Shown piece by piece: positions 1 to 7,599 of a stretch of DNA of 41,949 nt (position 1 is its first letter; every line of letters begins with the position of its first letter). The notes beneath the pieces are model-generated. The model was not told the origin of the DNA. It worked only from the letters and a program-made list of their open reading frames with translations, and did no database searches. The stretch is taken from assembly GCA_036796975.1 (NCBI GenBank), contig DAIRBY010000027.1, positions 1-41,949 on the forward strand, written 5' to 3'. The position numbers and the translations under genes were made by a program. Source of the DNA: UBA8190 sp003453695 (GTDB taxonomy: Bacteria > Actinomycetota > Acidimicrobiia > Acidimicrobiales > UBA8190).

Positions 1-155
1 ACGCATCCGAGGCACTGGCCGCGCGATTTCTTGGCCCGTCGGCGACGAATTCCGGCAGTCCGCGCGATGGACGCGCGATGGAGGCTCCGACAGGTGCTCG
101 AAAGAGGCGCCGGCAGCGCGCCAGAAAGCGACACTGACCAGGACGTTCGGTGGAG
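1..155. other. No supported gene before the tRNA
   Basis: This stretch lies 3' of the minus-strand tRNA-Ala and runs off the window edge. A minus-strand frame is open to the edge, but its Arg/Ser-rich translation resembles no family I know. I see no RNA gene, repeat or integrase fragment. It may hold the beginning of a gene that continues outside the window. Confidence 0.4.
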
Positions 156-228
156 TGGAGGTGAGCGGACTCGAACCGCCGACTTCTACGTTGCGAACGT
201 AGCGCTCTGCCAACTGAGCTACACCCCC
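156..228 (-). tRNA. tRNA-Ala (anticodon CGC)
   Basis: The reverse strand folds as a 73-nt cloverleaf. The acceptor stem pairs GGGGGTG (228-222) with CACCTCC (163-157), with one G-T pair, and 156 is the discriminator A. The D-arm reads TAGCTCAGTTGGCAGAGC. The anticodon stem CTACG/CGTAG holds the loop TTCGCAA, so the anticodon is CGC (alanine). The T-arm reads GGTTCGAGTCC. No CCA is encoded. A minus-strand TATTCT (247-242) lies 13 nt upstream and could be its -10 box. The 3' side of tRNA genes is a common integration site, but no integrase is seen nearby. Confidence 0.95.
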
Positions 229-330
229 GAGAGGGGCCTCCAGAATATCTGTACGGTCAGGCCTCTTCTGCGACGAAGGTTCATCCTGGCCCGAGGATCC
301 AGGACCGCCTCGCCGGCCACACCTTCGAGG

Positions 331-927
331 TCAAGGAGTCGCGGCAGAGCGATGCCTGCGGTGCGCACCGGCGGCAAGCCATAGAGGGCTGGTCACCAAT
401 GCGGCCACTCCCGGGATGAGCGCCACCACCGGTGCAAGGCACACCACGCCGGTGAAGAGCACCGCGTCCCTGGTTCGCACCCGGTGGTCCTCGTCGAGGC
501 CGAGCTCGTGGCGGAGCTCGGTGACGGGGCGTTGTCGCACCTTCTCCAGCCGGGCGCCGTACAGGTTCCCGGTTCGGCGACCGCGCGCAAAGGCCCGCAG
601 CAGGCGCTTCGGTGCTCTCACGACCCCCGGCAGCAAGGCCGACCAGTTGAGCACCCAGGCCGCCCAGTAGCGCTCGCAGCCACCGCCCAGCTCCCAGGCC
701 CCGATCTCCGCCTCCCCGAGAGCGTCGTGGCCGTAGCCGCTCAACACGTGGTTCAGGTCGTGAATGGGCGTAGCCAGGCGCCGGGCTCTCGTATTGGGAA
801 AGCAGATGGGCACGGGACCCAGGCCGACCACCACCCACCGCTCCCCGATGCCCCCATCGGGCGGAAAGCCGTGCTCAGCGAGATGCAGCTCGACGGCACG
901 CTGCAGGGAGACGCTGTCTCGGTCCAT
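331..927 (-). CDS. Coq4-like protein (HDxxH-x11-E) with C-terminal hydrophobic segment
   Basis: A 198-residue protein whose centre carries HDLNH at residues 56-60 and Glu72. This is exactly the HDxxH-x11-E metal-ligand pattern of the Coq4 family, followed by the Coq4-like GYGHDALGE context. Coq4 takes part in ubiquinone biosynthesis in mitochondria and proteobacteria; actinobacteria use menaquinone, so the bacterial role here is open. Residues about 153-187 form a strongly hydrophobic hairpin-like segment, suggesting membrane attachment, which classical Coq4 lacks. The start is ATG (927). It is divergent from the methyltransferase at 1008. Family membership rests on the motif and its surroundings; function is inference. 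Confidence 0.7.
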   Translation of the reverse strand: MDRDSVSLQRAVELHLAEHGFPPDGGIGERWVVVGLGPVPICFPNTRARRLATPIHDLNHVLSGYGHDALGEAEIGAWELGGGCERYWAAWVLNWSALLPGVVRAPKRLLRAFARGRRTGNLYGARLEKVRQRPVTELRHELGLDEDHRVRTRDAVLFTGVVCLAPVVALIPGVAALVTSPLWLAAGAHRRHRSAATP

Positions 928-1007
928 GGCCGGACCTCCTCGTCATCGTCCCCTCTCCGCCGAGCACGAGCATAGAGCGTGTGCTCGACGCGTGGTTCAC
1001 TGTGCCG

Positions 1008-1772
1008 ATGGAAGGCTACGAAGCCTCGACGTACGGCGACCGGATCGCCTCGGTGTACGACGCCTGGTATGAGGAGCGGCTCGATCCCACCTCCGCCGTG
1101 GACTTCCTGGCCGCATTGGCCAGCGGCGGCCGGGCGCTCGAGCTGGGCATCGGGACCGGTCGGGTGGCCATCCCCCTCAAGCTGCGCGGGGTCGAGGTGC
1201 ACGGGATCGAGGCATCCGAGTCGATGCTCCAGCAGCTCCGTGCCAAACCGGGGGGAGCCGACATCCCGGTCACCGTCGGAGACTTCACCGAGATTCCGGT
1301 GTCCGGCCCGTTCAAGCTCATCTATGTGCCCTTCACCACCTTCTTCGCCCTGGAGAGCCAGGAGCACCAGCTGCGGTGCCTGCGCGGGGTGGCCGAGCAC
1401 CTGGAGCCGCACGGGCACTTCGTCATGGATGCGTTCGTCCCCGACGTGACGCGGTTCACCGACAATCAGTCCACGACGACGGTGGAGACCACCCTCGGGC
1501 ACCTCCTCGTCGACGCCGTTCGCCACGACCCGTTGACGCAGACCATCGAGGGCCACCACGTCGTCGTAGAAGACGGGAGCGTCACGCTGTACCCGCTCCG
1601 GGTGCGCTACTGCTGGCCTTCGGAGCTCGATGTGATGGCCCGGATGGCCGGCCTCGCTCTGGAGCAACGCTTCGCCTGGTACGACCGCTCCCCGTTCGAG
1701 GCGAACTCCAAGCGACACGTCTCGGTCTACGTGAATCGAGGGTCTTCCGCCGACCAGGGGAGCACGCCGTGA
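1008..1772 (+). CDS. Class I SAM-dependent methyltransferase
   Basis: A protein of about 254 residues with the Rossmann motif I ALELGIGTGRVAIPL, an acidic end of strand 2 (GIEAS) and a motif-IV-like segment (LIYVPFTTFFAL). This is the class I SAM methyltransferase fold; the substrate is unknown. I place the start at ATG 1008 (MEGYEASTYGDRIA), because the Y-E-A-S-T-Y-G N-terminus is typical of this subgroup. An in-frame GTG at 981 would add nine residues. Its stop overlaps the next methyltransferase start in a GTGA at 1769-1772, so the two are probably translated together and may act on the same pathway or as a pair. Confidence 0.8.
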   Translation: MEGYEASTYGDRIASVYDAWYEERLDPTSAVDFLAALASGGRALELGIGTGRVAIPLKLRGVEVHGIEASESMLQQLRAKPGGADIPVTVGDFTEIPVSGPFKLIYVPFTTFFALESQEHQLRCLRGVAEHLEPHGHFVMDAFVPDVTRFTDNQSTTTVETTLGHLLVDAVRHDPLTQTIEGHHVVVEDGSVTLYPLRVRYCWPSELDVMARMAGLALEQRFAWYDRSPFEANSKRHVSVYVNRGSSADQGSTP

Positions 1773-2338
1773 ACCAGGGCCACCTCGACTTCCTGTCGAG
1801 CCCGGAGTGGGCGGAGATGCTCCGGACCGACGTCCTCCCGTGGGTGGACGCCGCCGGTGACCTGGGTGACGACGTCCTCGAGATCGGTCCGGGGCCGGGC
1901 CTCACCACCGATCTACTCCGACAACTGGTCGACCAGCTCCTCGCCGTGGAGGTCGACGCCTCGTTGGCCTCCCCCCTGCGGGAGCGCATGGCCGGGACCA
2001 ACGTGGAGGTGCTGTGCGCCGATGCCACCGCCTCCGGTTTGGAGTCCGACCGTTTCTCGGCGGTCACCTGCTTCTCGATGCTGCACCACATGCCGGCGCC
2101 CGAGCTCCAGGATCGGTTGTTCGCCGAGGTGCACAGGGTCCTCAGGCCCGGCGGGATCTTCGTGGGGATCGACTCGCTGGACCTCGACTTCATCCGCGAG
2201 GGTCACGTCGACGACACCTTTGTCCCCGTGGACCCCGGGGACCTGGGAGCGCGGCTCGAATTAGCCGGCCTCGGCGAACTGGTCCTCGACGTCGGCGACT
2301 ACCAATTCCGGTTCGTCGCCAGGAAGCCGAAGGGCTGA
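1769..2338 (+). CDS. SAM-dependent methyltransferase (Methyltransf_11-like)
   Basis: A 189-residue methyltransferase starting at GTG 1769, which overlaps the previous stop (GTGA). Motif I is VLEIGPGPGLTTDLLR, the strand-2 acidic residue is in AVEVD, motif II is CADATA, and the post-motif region FSAVTCFSMLHHM followed by VLRPGGIF is characteristic of Methyltransf_11. It is shorter than its neighbour and ends just after the motif regions, so it has little substrate-recognition domain. The substrate cannot be told from sequence. It ends two bases before the stop of the convergent lectin-like gene. Confidence 0.85.
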   Translation: MNQGHLDFLSSPEWAEMLRTDVLPWVDAAGDLGDDVLEIGPGPGLTTDLLRQLVDQLLAVEVDASLASPLRERMAGTNVEVLCADATASGLESDRFSAVTCFSMLHHMPAPELQDRLFAEVHRVLRPGGIFVGIDSLDLDFIREGHVDDTFVPVDPGDLGARLELAGLGELVLDVGDYQFRFVARKPKG

Positions 2339-2340
2339 CG

Positions 2341-4209
2341 CTACTGGCCGTGCCAGTACTGCGGGATCATGGCGATGCCGGCGATGAGGTAGCTGCCCCA
2401 GTCCCCTCCGGCGGGCACCCCTGAGACCGTGCCCGTGACGGTGAAATTGGCACCGTTCTGGGTGGCGCCGTTCGTCCGAGTGGCGTGCAGGCCGTAGTAG
2501 TTGAACTGCGAGGTGTTCCACGTGCCGAACAGCCCGCACTCCGTCGGGCAGTTGTTCCCCACGGTGATCTGGGTGTTGGTGAAGACGTCGTTGACGGAGT
2601 CGCCGTTCTGACGGGCGTCACCCTCCACGCTGAAGAACAGCCGGGGGGTGAGGGAGATGGGGATGTCGGCCACGGGCGTGCCGCCCTCGTAGAACACGGC
2701 GGTGTTGCTCCCCTGCCACCACGCCAGTGTCACCGAGTCGTTCCCGGCCGGCGCCGCCCCCAGATAGGCGAAGCTGAAGTTGCCGTTCTGGACCAGCTCC
2801 CACACGTAGTAGGGCTGGCCGTTGGAGCTCGGGTCGGTGACGTCGCTCTGGATCCCGACCGCCACGGCGTCGTTGTTGTTGTCGTGGCCGTTGATGTACG
2901 CCGAATACCCGCTCCCCGATCCGCCCTCGTTCATCGTGGCCGAGAAGGTGAAGTACGGCGTGCCCGGCGGCACCGTGATGGCGTCGGGCGGCGGCCCCAC
3001 CGTCCAGTTGCCGTTCACGTACGAGTAGTTCTCGGGCGTGCTGTCCGCCTTCTGGTAGAAGACGGTCGGGGCCCCGTTGGGCTCGTTGATGACGCCGGGC
3101 CCGGAGAAGGCGGTGCCGTTGCTCTCCACGGTGCCCGCTCCCCAGCTGCCCTGGGCGGGGATGTACCAGTAGTTGAGGACGGCGTTGCCCGGCGTGCGGA
3201 CGAAGACGCTGGGCACGTCGCCGGCGTAGACCTGGGCCACGACAGCGGGCGTCGAGTTGGCTGAGCCCTGAGGGGCCACCGTCCCGGCGCCCCAGGTCCC
3301 CTGGGCGGGGATGTACCAGAAGTTGAGCAGGGAGTTGCCCGGTCCCTGGACGAAGACGCTGGGGGCGTCGCCGGCGTTCACCTGGGCGAGCACGGACGCC
3401 GAAGAGAACACCGAGCCGCCCGGCGCCGCCGTTCCCGCGCCCCAGGCGCCCTGGGAGGGGATGTACCAGAAGTTGAGCAGGGAGTTGCCCGGTCCTTCGA
3501 CGAACACACTGGGGGCGTCGCCGGCGTAGACCTGCCACAACACGGCTGGCGACGAGAACGTGGTGCCCGGTGGTGCAGCCATGCCGGCGCCCCAGGCGCC
3601 CTGGGAGGGGATGTACCAGTAGTTCATGAGCGAGTTGCCCGGTCCCTGCACGAAGACGGTCGGGGCCCCGTTGGCCTGGAGGACGACGGCCGGGGTCGAG
3701 GACAGGCCGCCGGCGGCGATCTCTGCCGCACCCCAGTTGCCGTTGGCGTACCAGTAGTTCCACAGCGACCCCCCCGCCCCTACGAAGAAGACGCTCGGGG
3801 AGCCGTTCGGCTGGTTCACGGCGACAGGACTCGACACCACCCCACCGCCGGCGATCTCGGCCGAGTTGAGGATCCCGCCCGAGTACCAGTAGTTCCACAG
3901 CGTCCCGCCCTGCTGCACGAACACCGACGGCTGGCCGTTCGGTTGTGCCACCACGTTCGAGCTCGCCGATCCGCTCATGGCGAAAGGAGCGACGGCCGAG
4001 GCGTCGACGGCGTGCGCCAGTGGGGCTGCGCCCGTCGCCGACACGGCAGAGCCCGTGGCGGTCAAACCGGTCGACAGGGCGCCGAAGGTGAAGGACAGGG
4101 TCAGCGCCGCGCCGACCAGCGCCGGGGCGCGCCGCCACCGGGCCTTGCGCCCGGGGGCGAGAAGGCCGCCGCCAACTTCCGCAGGATGCGCCAGGGGTTC
4201 GTTCTTCAT
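2341..4209 (-). CDS. Secreted protein with seven ~50-residue propeller-like repeats (PLL/tachylectin-like)
   Basis: About 622 residues. The N-terminus has a basic stretch (RKARWRR), a hydrophobic core (APALVGAALTLSFTFGALS) and an Ala-rich region ending AHA, consistent with a signal peptide after a long n-region. Seven repeats of 40-50 residues follow, each with P-S-V-F-V, N-Y/F-W-Y and a W-G-A-G turn. Seven such units fit a seven-bladed beta-propeller like the Photorhabdus PLL lectins. The last ~210 residues form a separate beta-rich, Asn/Gly-rich domain with one Cys pair (N-C-P-T-E-C) that I do not recognise. I prefer ATG 4209, preceded by AGAGGTGG; GTG 4239 with GGAG is an alternative. The likely role is extracellular glycan binding (inference). 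Confidence 0.7.
   Translation of the reverse strand: MKNEPLAHPAEVGGGLLAPGRKARWRRAPALVGAALTLSFTFGALSTGLTATGSAVSATGAAPLAHAVDASAVAPFAMSGSASSNVVAQPNGQPSVFVQQGGTLWNYWYSGGILNSAEIAGGGVVSSPVAVNQPNGSPSVFFVGAGGSLWNYWYANGNWGAAEIAAGGLSSTPAVVLQANGAPTVFVQGPGNSLMNYWYIPSQGAWGAGMAAPPGTTFSSPAVLWQVYAGDAPSVFVEGPGNSLLNFWYIPSQGAWGAGTAAPGGSVFSSASVLAQVNAGDAPSVFVQGPGNSLLNFWYIPAQGTWGAGTVAPQGSANSTPAVVAQVYAGDVPSVFVRTPGNAVLNYWYIPAQGSWGAGTVESNGTAFSGPGVINEPNGAPTVFYQKADSTPENYSYVNGNWTVGPPPDAITVPPGTPYFTFSATMNEGGSGSGYSAYINGHDNNNDAVAVGIQSDVTDPSSNGQPYYVWELVQNGNFSFAYLGAAPAGNDSVTLAWWQGSNTAVFYEGGTPVADIPISLTPRLFFSVEGDARQNGDSVNDVFTNTQITVGNNCPTECGLFGTWNTSQFNYYGLHATRTNGATQNGANFTVTGTVSGVPAGGDWGSYLIAGIAMIPQYWHGQ
3111..3660. repeat. Intragenic 150-bp tandem repeats encoding propeller blades
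   Basis: Within the lectin-like gene the string atgtaccag recurs at 3161, 3311, 3461 and 3611, exactly 150 bp apart, with highly similar flanks (gccccaggcgccctgg upstream, gagttgcccggtcc downstream). The central blades (repeats 3-6) are nearly identical at the DNA level, while the outer three have diverged. This points to recent duplication or gene conversion of a 50-codon unit. Confidence 0.85.
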
Positions 4210-4319
4210 GGGGGGCCGACCACCTCTGTTGTCGGTCACCGAGCTCCACCCCTTTAGGGCCCCTGGTGGCGCCGGGTGCGTGAAAGTGGGTGGTGGGTGG
4301 CCGGGGCCGCCGGGCCCGG

Positions 4320-4958
4320 TCAGTCAGGCTGCCGGGCGGACTCGATCGATCGCTGCAACCGGACTTGGAGGACTGTTGTGGTCACGTCGGCCCGGCTGCG
4401 CTCGACGACGGCCCGTAAGGCGTCGGCGCTGCGGCGCAGCCCGCCCGTGATGGCGTCGGGGTACTCGATGGTGACGAGAAGGTCGTAGACGTCCTCCATG
4501 ACCCCGAGCAGCTCCTCCGCCCGGTCCGTCTCGCCGGCCCGCAGACGGTCCAGGAGGTGGCGACGGAGCTCGGACGCCGCCTCGGCCATGCCGTTCAGCC
4601 AGGCCGCCAGCCCCACCCCCATGGCCGTAGCGCTCTCCAGACCGGCACCGTTGACCATGGCCTCGGTCAGGCACGCCTCGGCGTACTCCTTCTCGGCGTC
4701 ATGGAGGAAGCCGGCTGCCGCCAGCGAGGGGAAGGGCGCCAGCACCTCCTGGGCCCGGCGCAGCGACACATCCGCTTCGGCCCGGCGCTCCGAAGCGGCG
4801 GCGAAGTCCAGGCGGTGCACGGCCCTGATGGCCAGCCCACAGGCTCGGATCGTGCTCCTGCAACACGACAGCGCCTCTTCACGGGCTCGATGCGTCTGCT
4901 CCAGCCTGGCCCGTGCCTCCTCGCCCAAGTGCGCCAGCTCGTCGCCGCGGGCGAGCAT
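4320..4958 (-). CDS. Translin/TRAX family protein
   Basis: A 212-residue, almost wholly helical protein. It matches the archaeal and bacterial translin-family pattern along its length: REEAL...R..I R.C G.AIRAVHR near the N-terminus, AGFLHDAEKEYAEA in the middle, AWLNGMAEAASELRR, then ME.VYDLL...YPDA and a terminal RADVTTTV..VRLQRS. The E-x-x-E in KEYAE aligns with the paired glutamates used for catalysis in TRAX (the nuclease subunit of C3PO), so nuclease activity is possible. Eukaryotic relatives cleave RNA; the bacterial role is little known. The start ATG 4958 lies 17 nt after the SepX-like gene's stop, so the two probably form an operon. Confidence 0.8.
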   Translation of the reverse strand: MLARGDELAHLGEEARARLEQTHRAREEALSCCRSTIRACGLAIRAVHRLDFAAASERRAEADVSLRRAQEVLAPFPSLAAAGFLHDAEKEYAEACLTEAMVNGAGLESATAMGVGLAAWLNGMAEAASELRRHLLDRLRAGETDRAEELLGVMEDVYDLLVTIEYPDAITGGLRRSADALRAVVERSRADVTTTVLQVRLQRSIESARQPD

Positions 4959-4975
4959 CGGCCGAGGATGCGACG

Positions 4976-5548
4976 TCAGCGAACGGCGATGCGGCGCGCC
5001 ACGGCCGACGCGTCCGCCTCGACAGGCCCAGGCAGATACCGCAGCTTGACCTCGCGCTCGAGCGCCAAGGTGCGCAGGTACACGAGGAGTGCCACATAGC
5101 CCGCCACCATCACGGCACCGGCGATCGTGACGAAGAGCGCCGGGCGCATCGCCGGCACGGCGCCGATGAGCCCGGTGAACACCAACACCGAGAGCAGGCC
5201 GACCAGCACGTTGCGCCGACGCCGGCAGGCATCGGGTCGGAAGTACGGATCCGGCCGCCGTGCTGCACGAGAGGCGACGGCGCGGCCCGCATGCGACGTG
5301 GCGTCCGGCCGCACGACGAACGTCGCTCCCTGCGCGCTGGAGACGCGGAACGGGCTCCCCGATGGATAGGCGGTGTCCAGTCGATGCGCCGGGTCGACCG
5401 TGGTCGGACCGGCGCGCTCGAGGACGCGCAACTGTCGATGGAACGCACCGATGGAATCCGTCGACCGCTCGGACCGACGTCGTAGCAGGCTCGGTCCGAG
5501 AACCGCTGCCCACACGATGGCCAGGATCAGAAGGACCACTGTTGTCAA
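4976..5548 (-). CDS. SepX/GlpR-like actinobacterial membrane protein
   Basis: 190 residues. The N-terminal TM helix (VVLLILAIVWAAVLG) is followed by a basic juxtamembrane stretch and S-I-G-A-F-H-R-Q-L-R-V-L. A variable linker leads to two TM helices near residues 112-158 and a short C-terminal tail. This layout matches the actinobacterial SepX/GlpR family, whose Streptomyces member works in cell division with FtsZ. The likely start is TTG 5548, preceded 8 nt away by the -10-like TAGGGC; GTG 5539 is an alternative with better spacing to GAGGGG. It lies upstream of the translin-like gene. Assignment rests on topology and the F-H-x-x-L motif, so it is moderately sure. Confidence 0.55.
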   Translation of the reverse strand: MTTVVLLILAIVWAAVLGPSLLRRRSERSTDSIGAFHRQLRVLERAGPTTVDPAHRLDTAYPSGSPFRVSSAQGATFVVRPDATSHAGRAVASRAARRPDPYFRPDACRRRRNVLVGLLSVLVFTGLIGAVPAMRPALFVTIAGAVMVAGYVALLVYLRTLALEREVKLRYLPGPVEADASAVARRIAVR

Positions 5549-5885
5549 GACCCCTCGCCCTACCTTCCGCTGTCGAGGACCCTACCCACGGGCCCTGCTC
5601 GATTGGTGGATGGTCGGGAACCGTCCGAGCCCCCGCTGACCCTGGGATCGCTCGCACTCTCTAGTTGACCGTTGGGGACGATGCAAGTGGGCTGGGACGC
5701 CTGTCGCAGAGCGTGCCGCCGAGGGTAGAGACGACGTCGGAACACGGCACACAGGATCCGCAACGGAACCAGCCGCTCCTCACCGTACGTACCGAAAGAG
5801 GTGCTTGCCGTGACAGCGTTCCACTGGCGTGAATTCTGAAGGAAACCGCCCGAATTCCGACTCGTCACGGGCGAGCCGATACCCA
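5549..5885. other. Intergenic region without gene
   Basis: About 340 nt between the divergent SepX-like gene and the Ser/Gly-rich gene. No frame has credible coding content and I see no RNA gene. It holds two GAATTC sites about 20 nt apart around 5830-5857 and the promoters of both flanking genes. Nothing else is supported. Confidence 0.5.
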
Positions 5886-5891
5886 TAGGCT
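5886..5891 (+). promoter_or_regulatory. -10 box (TAGGCT) of a probable leaderless transcript
   Basis: TAGGCT ends 8 nt before GTG 5900, with no Shine-Dalgarno sequence between. The same arrangement recurs at several genes in the window. It supports GTG 5900 as the start of the next gene. Confidence 0.5.
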
Positions 5892-5899
5892 CACGGCGG

Positions 5900-6685
5900 G
5901 TGGAACCACTTCGCCGCGCTGCCGAGCACCTCGATGGATGGGGGTTGCCTCCCTCTCGCCATCGCCGTCGTCTGCTGCGCCGCATGACGACGAGTGTCCG
6001 AAGAGGGCGGCATGCGCTGTTGCAACGCGCTCCGGTGCTGGCAGGAACCCGAGGACGGGGCGCCATTCCCAGGCTGGGAAGCCGCTTGGCCTTGGGCGTC
6101 GTACTGGGCGGAGCCACCCTCAGCCTGTGCGTCGGGCTCCTCTTGGGCGGCGCCTTCCAGGGCGTCGACGTCGCCCTGGCGCCGAACGGTCAGCCGACGA
6201 CGGAACCGACCATCGAATACGCGGCGCCGTCTTCGTCGGGCGGGCGGACGACCGGCCACAGCACGCACTCTCAGTCGGCGTCGGGCTCGGCGTCGCACTC
6301 CAGCTCGGCCAAGACGGCCCAGGGGGCATCCAACGCGCCGGCATCGGGAACCTCGACCGGCCAAACTCCCAGCTCGTCGACGCCCACGACCACCACGACC
6401 TCCAGCCCGTCGGGCTCGAGCTCACCCTCAACCTCTGGTTCAGGGTCAACCTCGGGCACCTCCGGGACGGGCAGCGGGTCGGGCTCGACGTCGGGTACGG
6501 GCAGTGGCTCGGGGTCCGGCACGAGCGGTGGTTCCGGGACGAGCAGCGGCTCCGGTTCGGGCTCGAGCTCGGGGTCCGGCTCGGGCAGCGGGTCCGGAAG
6601 CCCGCCTCCCCCGCCGCCGTCGTCGTCACCGCCCCCGCCGAGCGGCCCCTTGAGCGGCCTCGGCCAGCTGCTGTTCGGCGGCTGA
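5900..6685 (+). CDS. Membrane-anchored Ser/Gly/Thr-rich low-complexity protein
   Basis: 261 residues. A basic N-terminal tail of about 60 residues is followed by one TM segment (LALGVVLGGATLSLCVGLLLGGAF, about 62-85). An outside region of about 170 residues is made almost only of Ser, Gly and Thr, with long (GS)n runs, then a proline-rich patch (PPPPPPSSSPPPP) and the end LGQLLFGG. It looks like a type II anchored cell-wall-spanning or surface protein; such linkers are often O-glycosylated in actinobacteria. No enzymatic domain is visible and I do not recognise a family. GTG 5900 is chosen because of the -10 box 8 nt upstream; ATG 5984 is an alternative. Confidence 0.6.
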   Translation: MEPLRRAAEHLDGWGLPPSRHRRRLLRRMTTSVRRGRHALLQRAPVLAGTRGRGAIPRLGSRLALGVVLGGATLSLCVGLLLGGAFQGVDVALAPNGQPTTEPTIEYAAPSSSGGRTTGHSTHSQSASGSASHSSSAKTAQGASNAPASGTSTGQTPSSSTPTTTTTSSPSGSSSPSTSGSGSTSGTSGTGSGSGSTSGTGSGSGSGTSGGSGTSSGSGSGSSSGSGSGSGSGSPPPPPPSSSPPPPSGPLSGLGQLLFGG

Positions 6686-6715
6686 CACCTCCCGGCGCCT
6701 TCGGAGGGTCCCCGC

Positions 6716-7537
6716 TCAGCCGGCTCCCTCCGCCCGGGCCGTGAAGCGGCCACCGCTGTGCTCCACGCGGACCGCCAGGGAGAAGCAGGCCGACACCGCG
6801 CTCGACGTGAGCACCTCGGCGGCCGGTCCGGCGGCGAGCAGGCGTCCGCCGCCCATCAAGGCGGCGTGGGTGATTCCCGGCGGGATCTCCTCGAGATGGT
6901 GCGTCACGAGCACGAGGGGAGGGGTCCGGGCGTCGGCGGCGATGTCGGCCAGGCGCGTGACGAGCCGTTCTCGGTTGGCCAGGTCCAGCCCGGCGGCAGG
7001 CTCGTCCAAGAAGAGCAGTTCCGGCTGGCCCATGAGCGCCCGGGCCAACAGCACCTGCTGGCGCTCCCCCTCCGACAACATCTCGAAGGTGCGGCCCGAC
7101 ACCGCCGCCATGCCCGCCTCGGCGAGTAGCGCTTCGGCGCGGGCGTGATCGGCAGCGTCGTAGCGGTGCCACCACGGTTCGAGGGCGGCGAAACGTCCCG
7201 TCACCACGATGTCGTGGGCGGTGATGGTCGGCCGCAGGGAACGAAGCACGGCGCCGCTCACGAACGGCACCCGCCTGCGCAGCACCCGGGCATCGGTGCG
7301 CCCGTAGGTCTCTCCCAAGACCTCCACCGTTCCCCGGGTGGGGAGCAGCCGCATTCCGGCGACCCGCAACAACGTGGTCTTCCCCGAGCCGTTCGGACCG
7401 ATCACCACCCAGCGCTCGCCGGGACCCACCTCCCAGTCGATCTCGTCGAGGATGGCCGTGCCGTCGCGCACCACGCCGACGCGGCGCAGGCGCAGCACCG
7501 CGTTACCCGGCGGCTCTGGCGAGGCGGGCTCGCTCAA
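6716..7537 (-). CDS. ABC transporter ATP-binding protein
   Basis: 273 residues with a complete ATPase core: Walker A GPNGSGKTT, Q-loop region, signature LSEGERQQ (E replacing the usual second G of LSGGQ, as in the YlmA/ModF-like group), Walker B LLFLDEP and the switch His in LVTHH. No permease gene is adjacent, so the transported substrate is unknown; a soluble regulatory role is also possible. The start is TTG 7537 (MSEPASPEP). It lies 62 nt after the small gene ending at 7600 and may be the last gene of the leftward sulfur operon, but nothing ties it to sulfur. Confidence 0.85.
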   Translation of the reverse strand: MSEPASPEPPGNAVLRLRRVGVVRDGTAILDEIDWEVGPGERWVVIGPNGSGKTTLLRVAGMRLLPTRGTVEVLGETYGRTDARVLRRRVPFVSGAVLRSLRPTITAHDIVVTGRFAALEPWWHRYDAADHARAEALLAEAGMAAVSGRTFEMLSEGERQQVLLARALMGQPELLFLDEPAAGLDLANRERLVTRLADIAADARTPPLVLVTHHLEEIPPGITHAALMGGGRLLAAGPAAEVLTSSAVSACFSLAVRVEHSGGRFTARAEGAG

Positions 7538-7599
7538 ACGCCGACGTCAGGACGAGTGCACGACGAACTCGCCGCGACGCCCGGCCACGACGAACACGT

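Noticed and set aside
156..330. tRNA-Ala as the attachment site of an integrated element
   Set aside because: No integrase, no direct repeat of the tRNA 3' end elsewhere in the window, and the neighbouring genes look chromosomal.
31..384. Plus-strand open frame over the tRNA region encoding an ERTRTADFY-like peptide
   Set aside because: It is the antisense reading of the tRNA-Ala gene; such peptides are a well-known artefact and the rest has no coding signs.
3111..3660. Regularly spaced 150-bp repeats as a CRISPR-like array
   Set aside because: The repeats lie in frame inside a secreted protein gene, the units are contiguous and coding, and there are no short identical repeats with unique spacers or cas genes.
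6688..6707. CCTCC...GGAGG hairpin between the Ser/Gly-rich gene and the ABC gene as a terminator
   Set aside because: Only a 5-bp stem with a 10-nt loop and no U-run; such pairs are expected by chance at this G+C.
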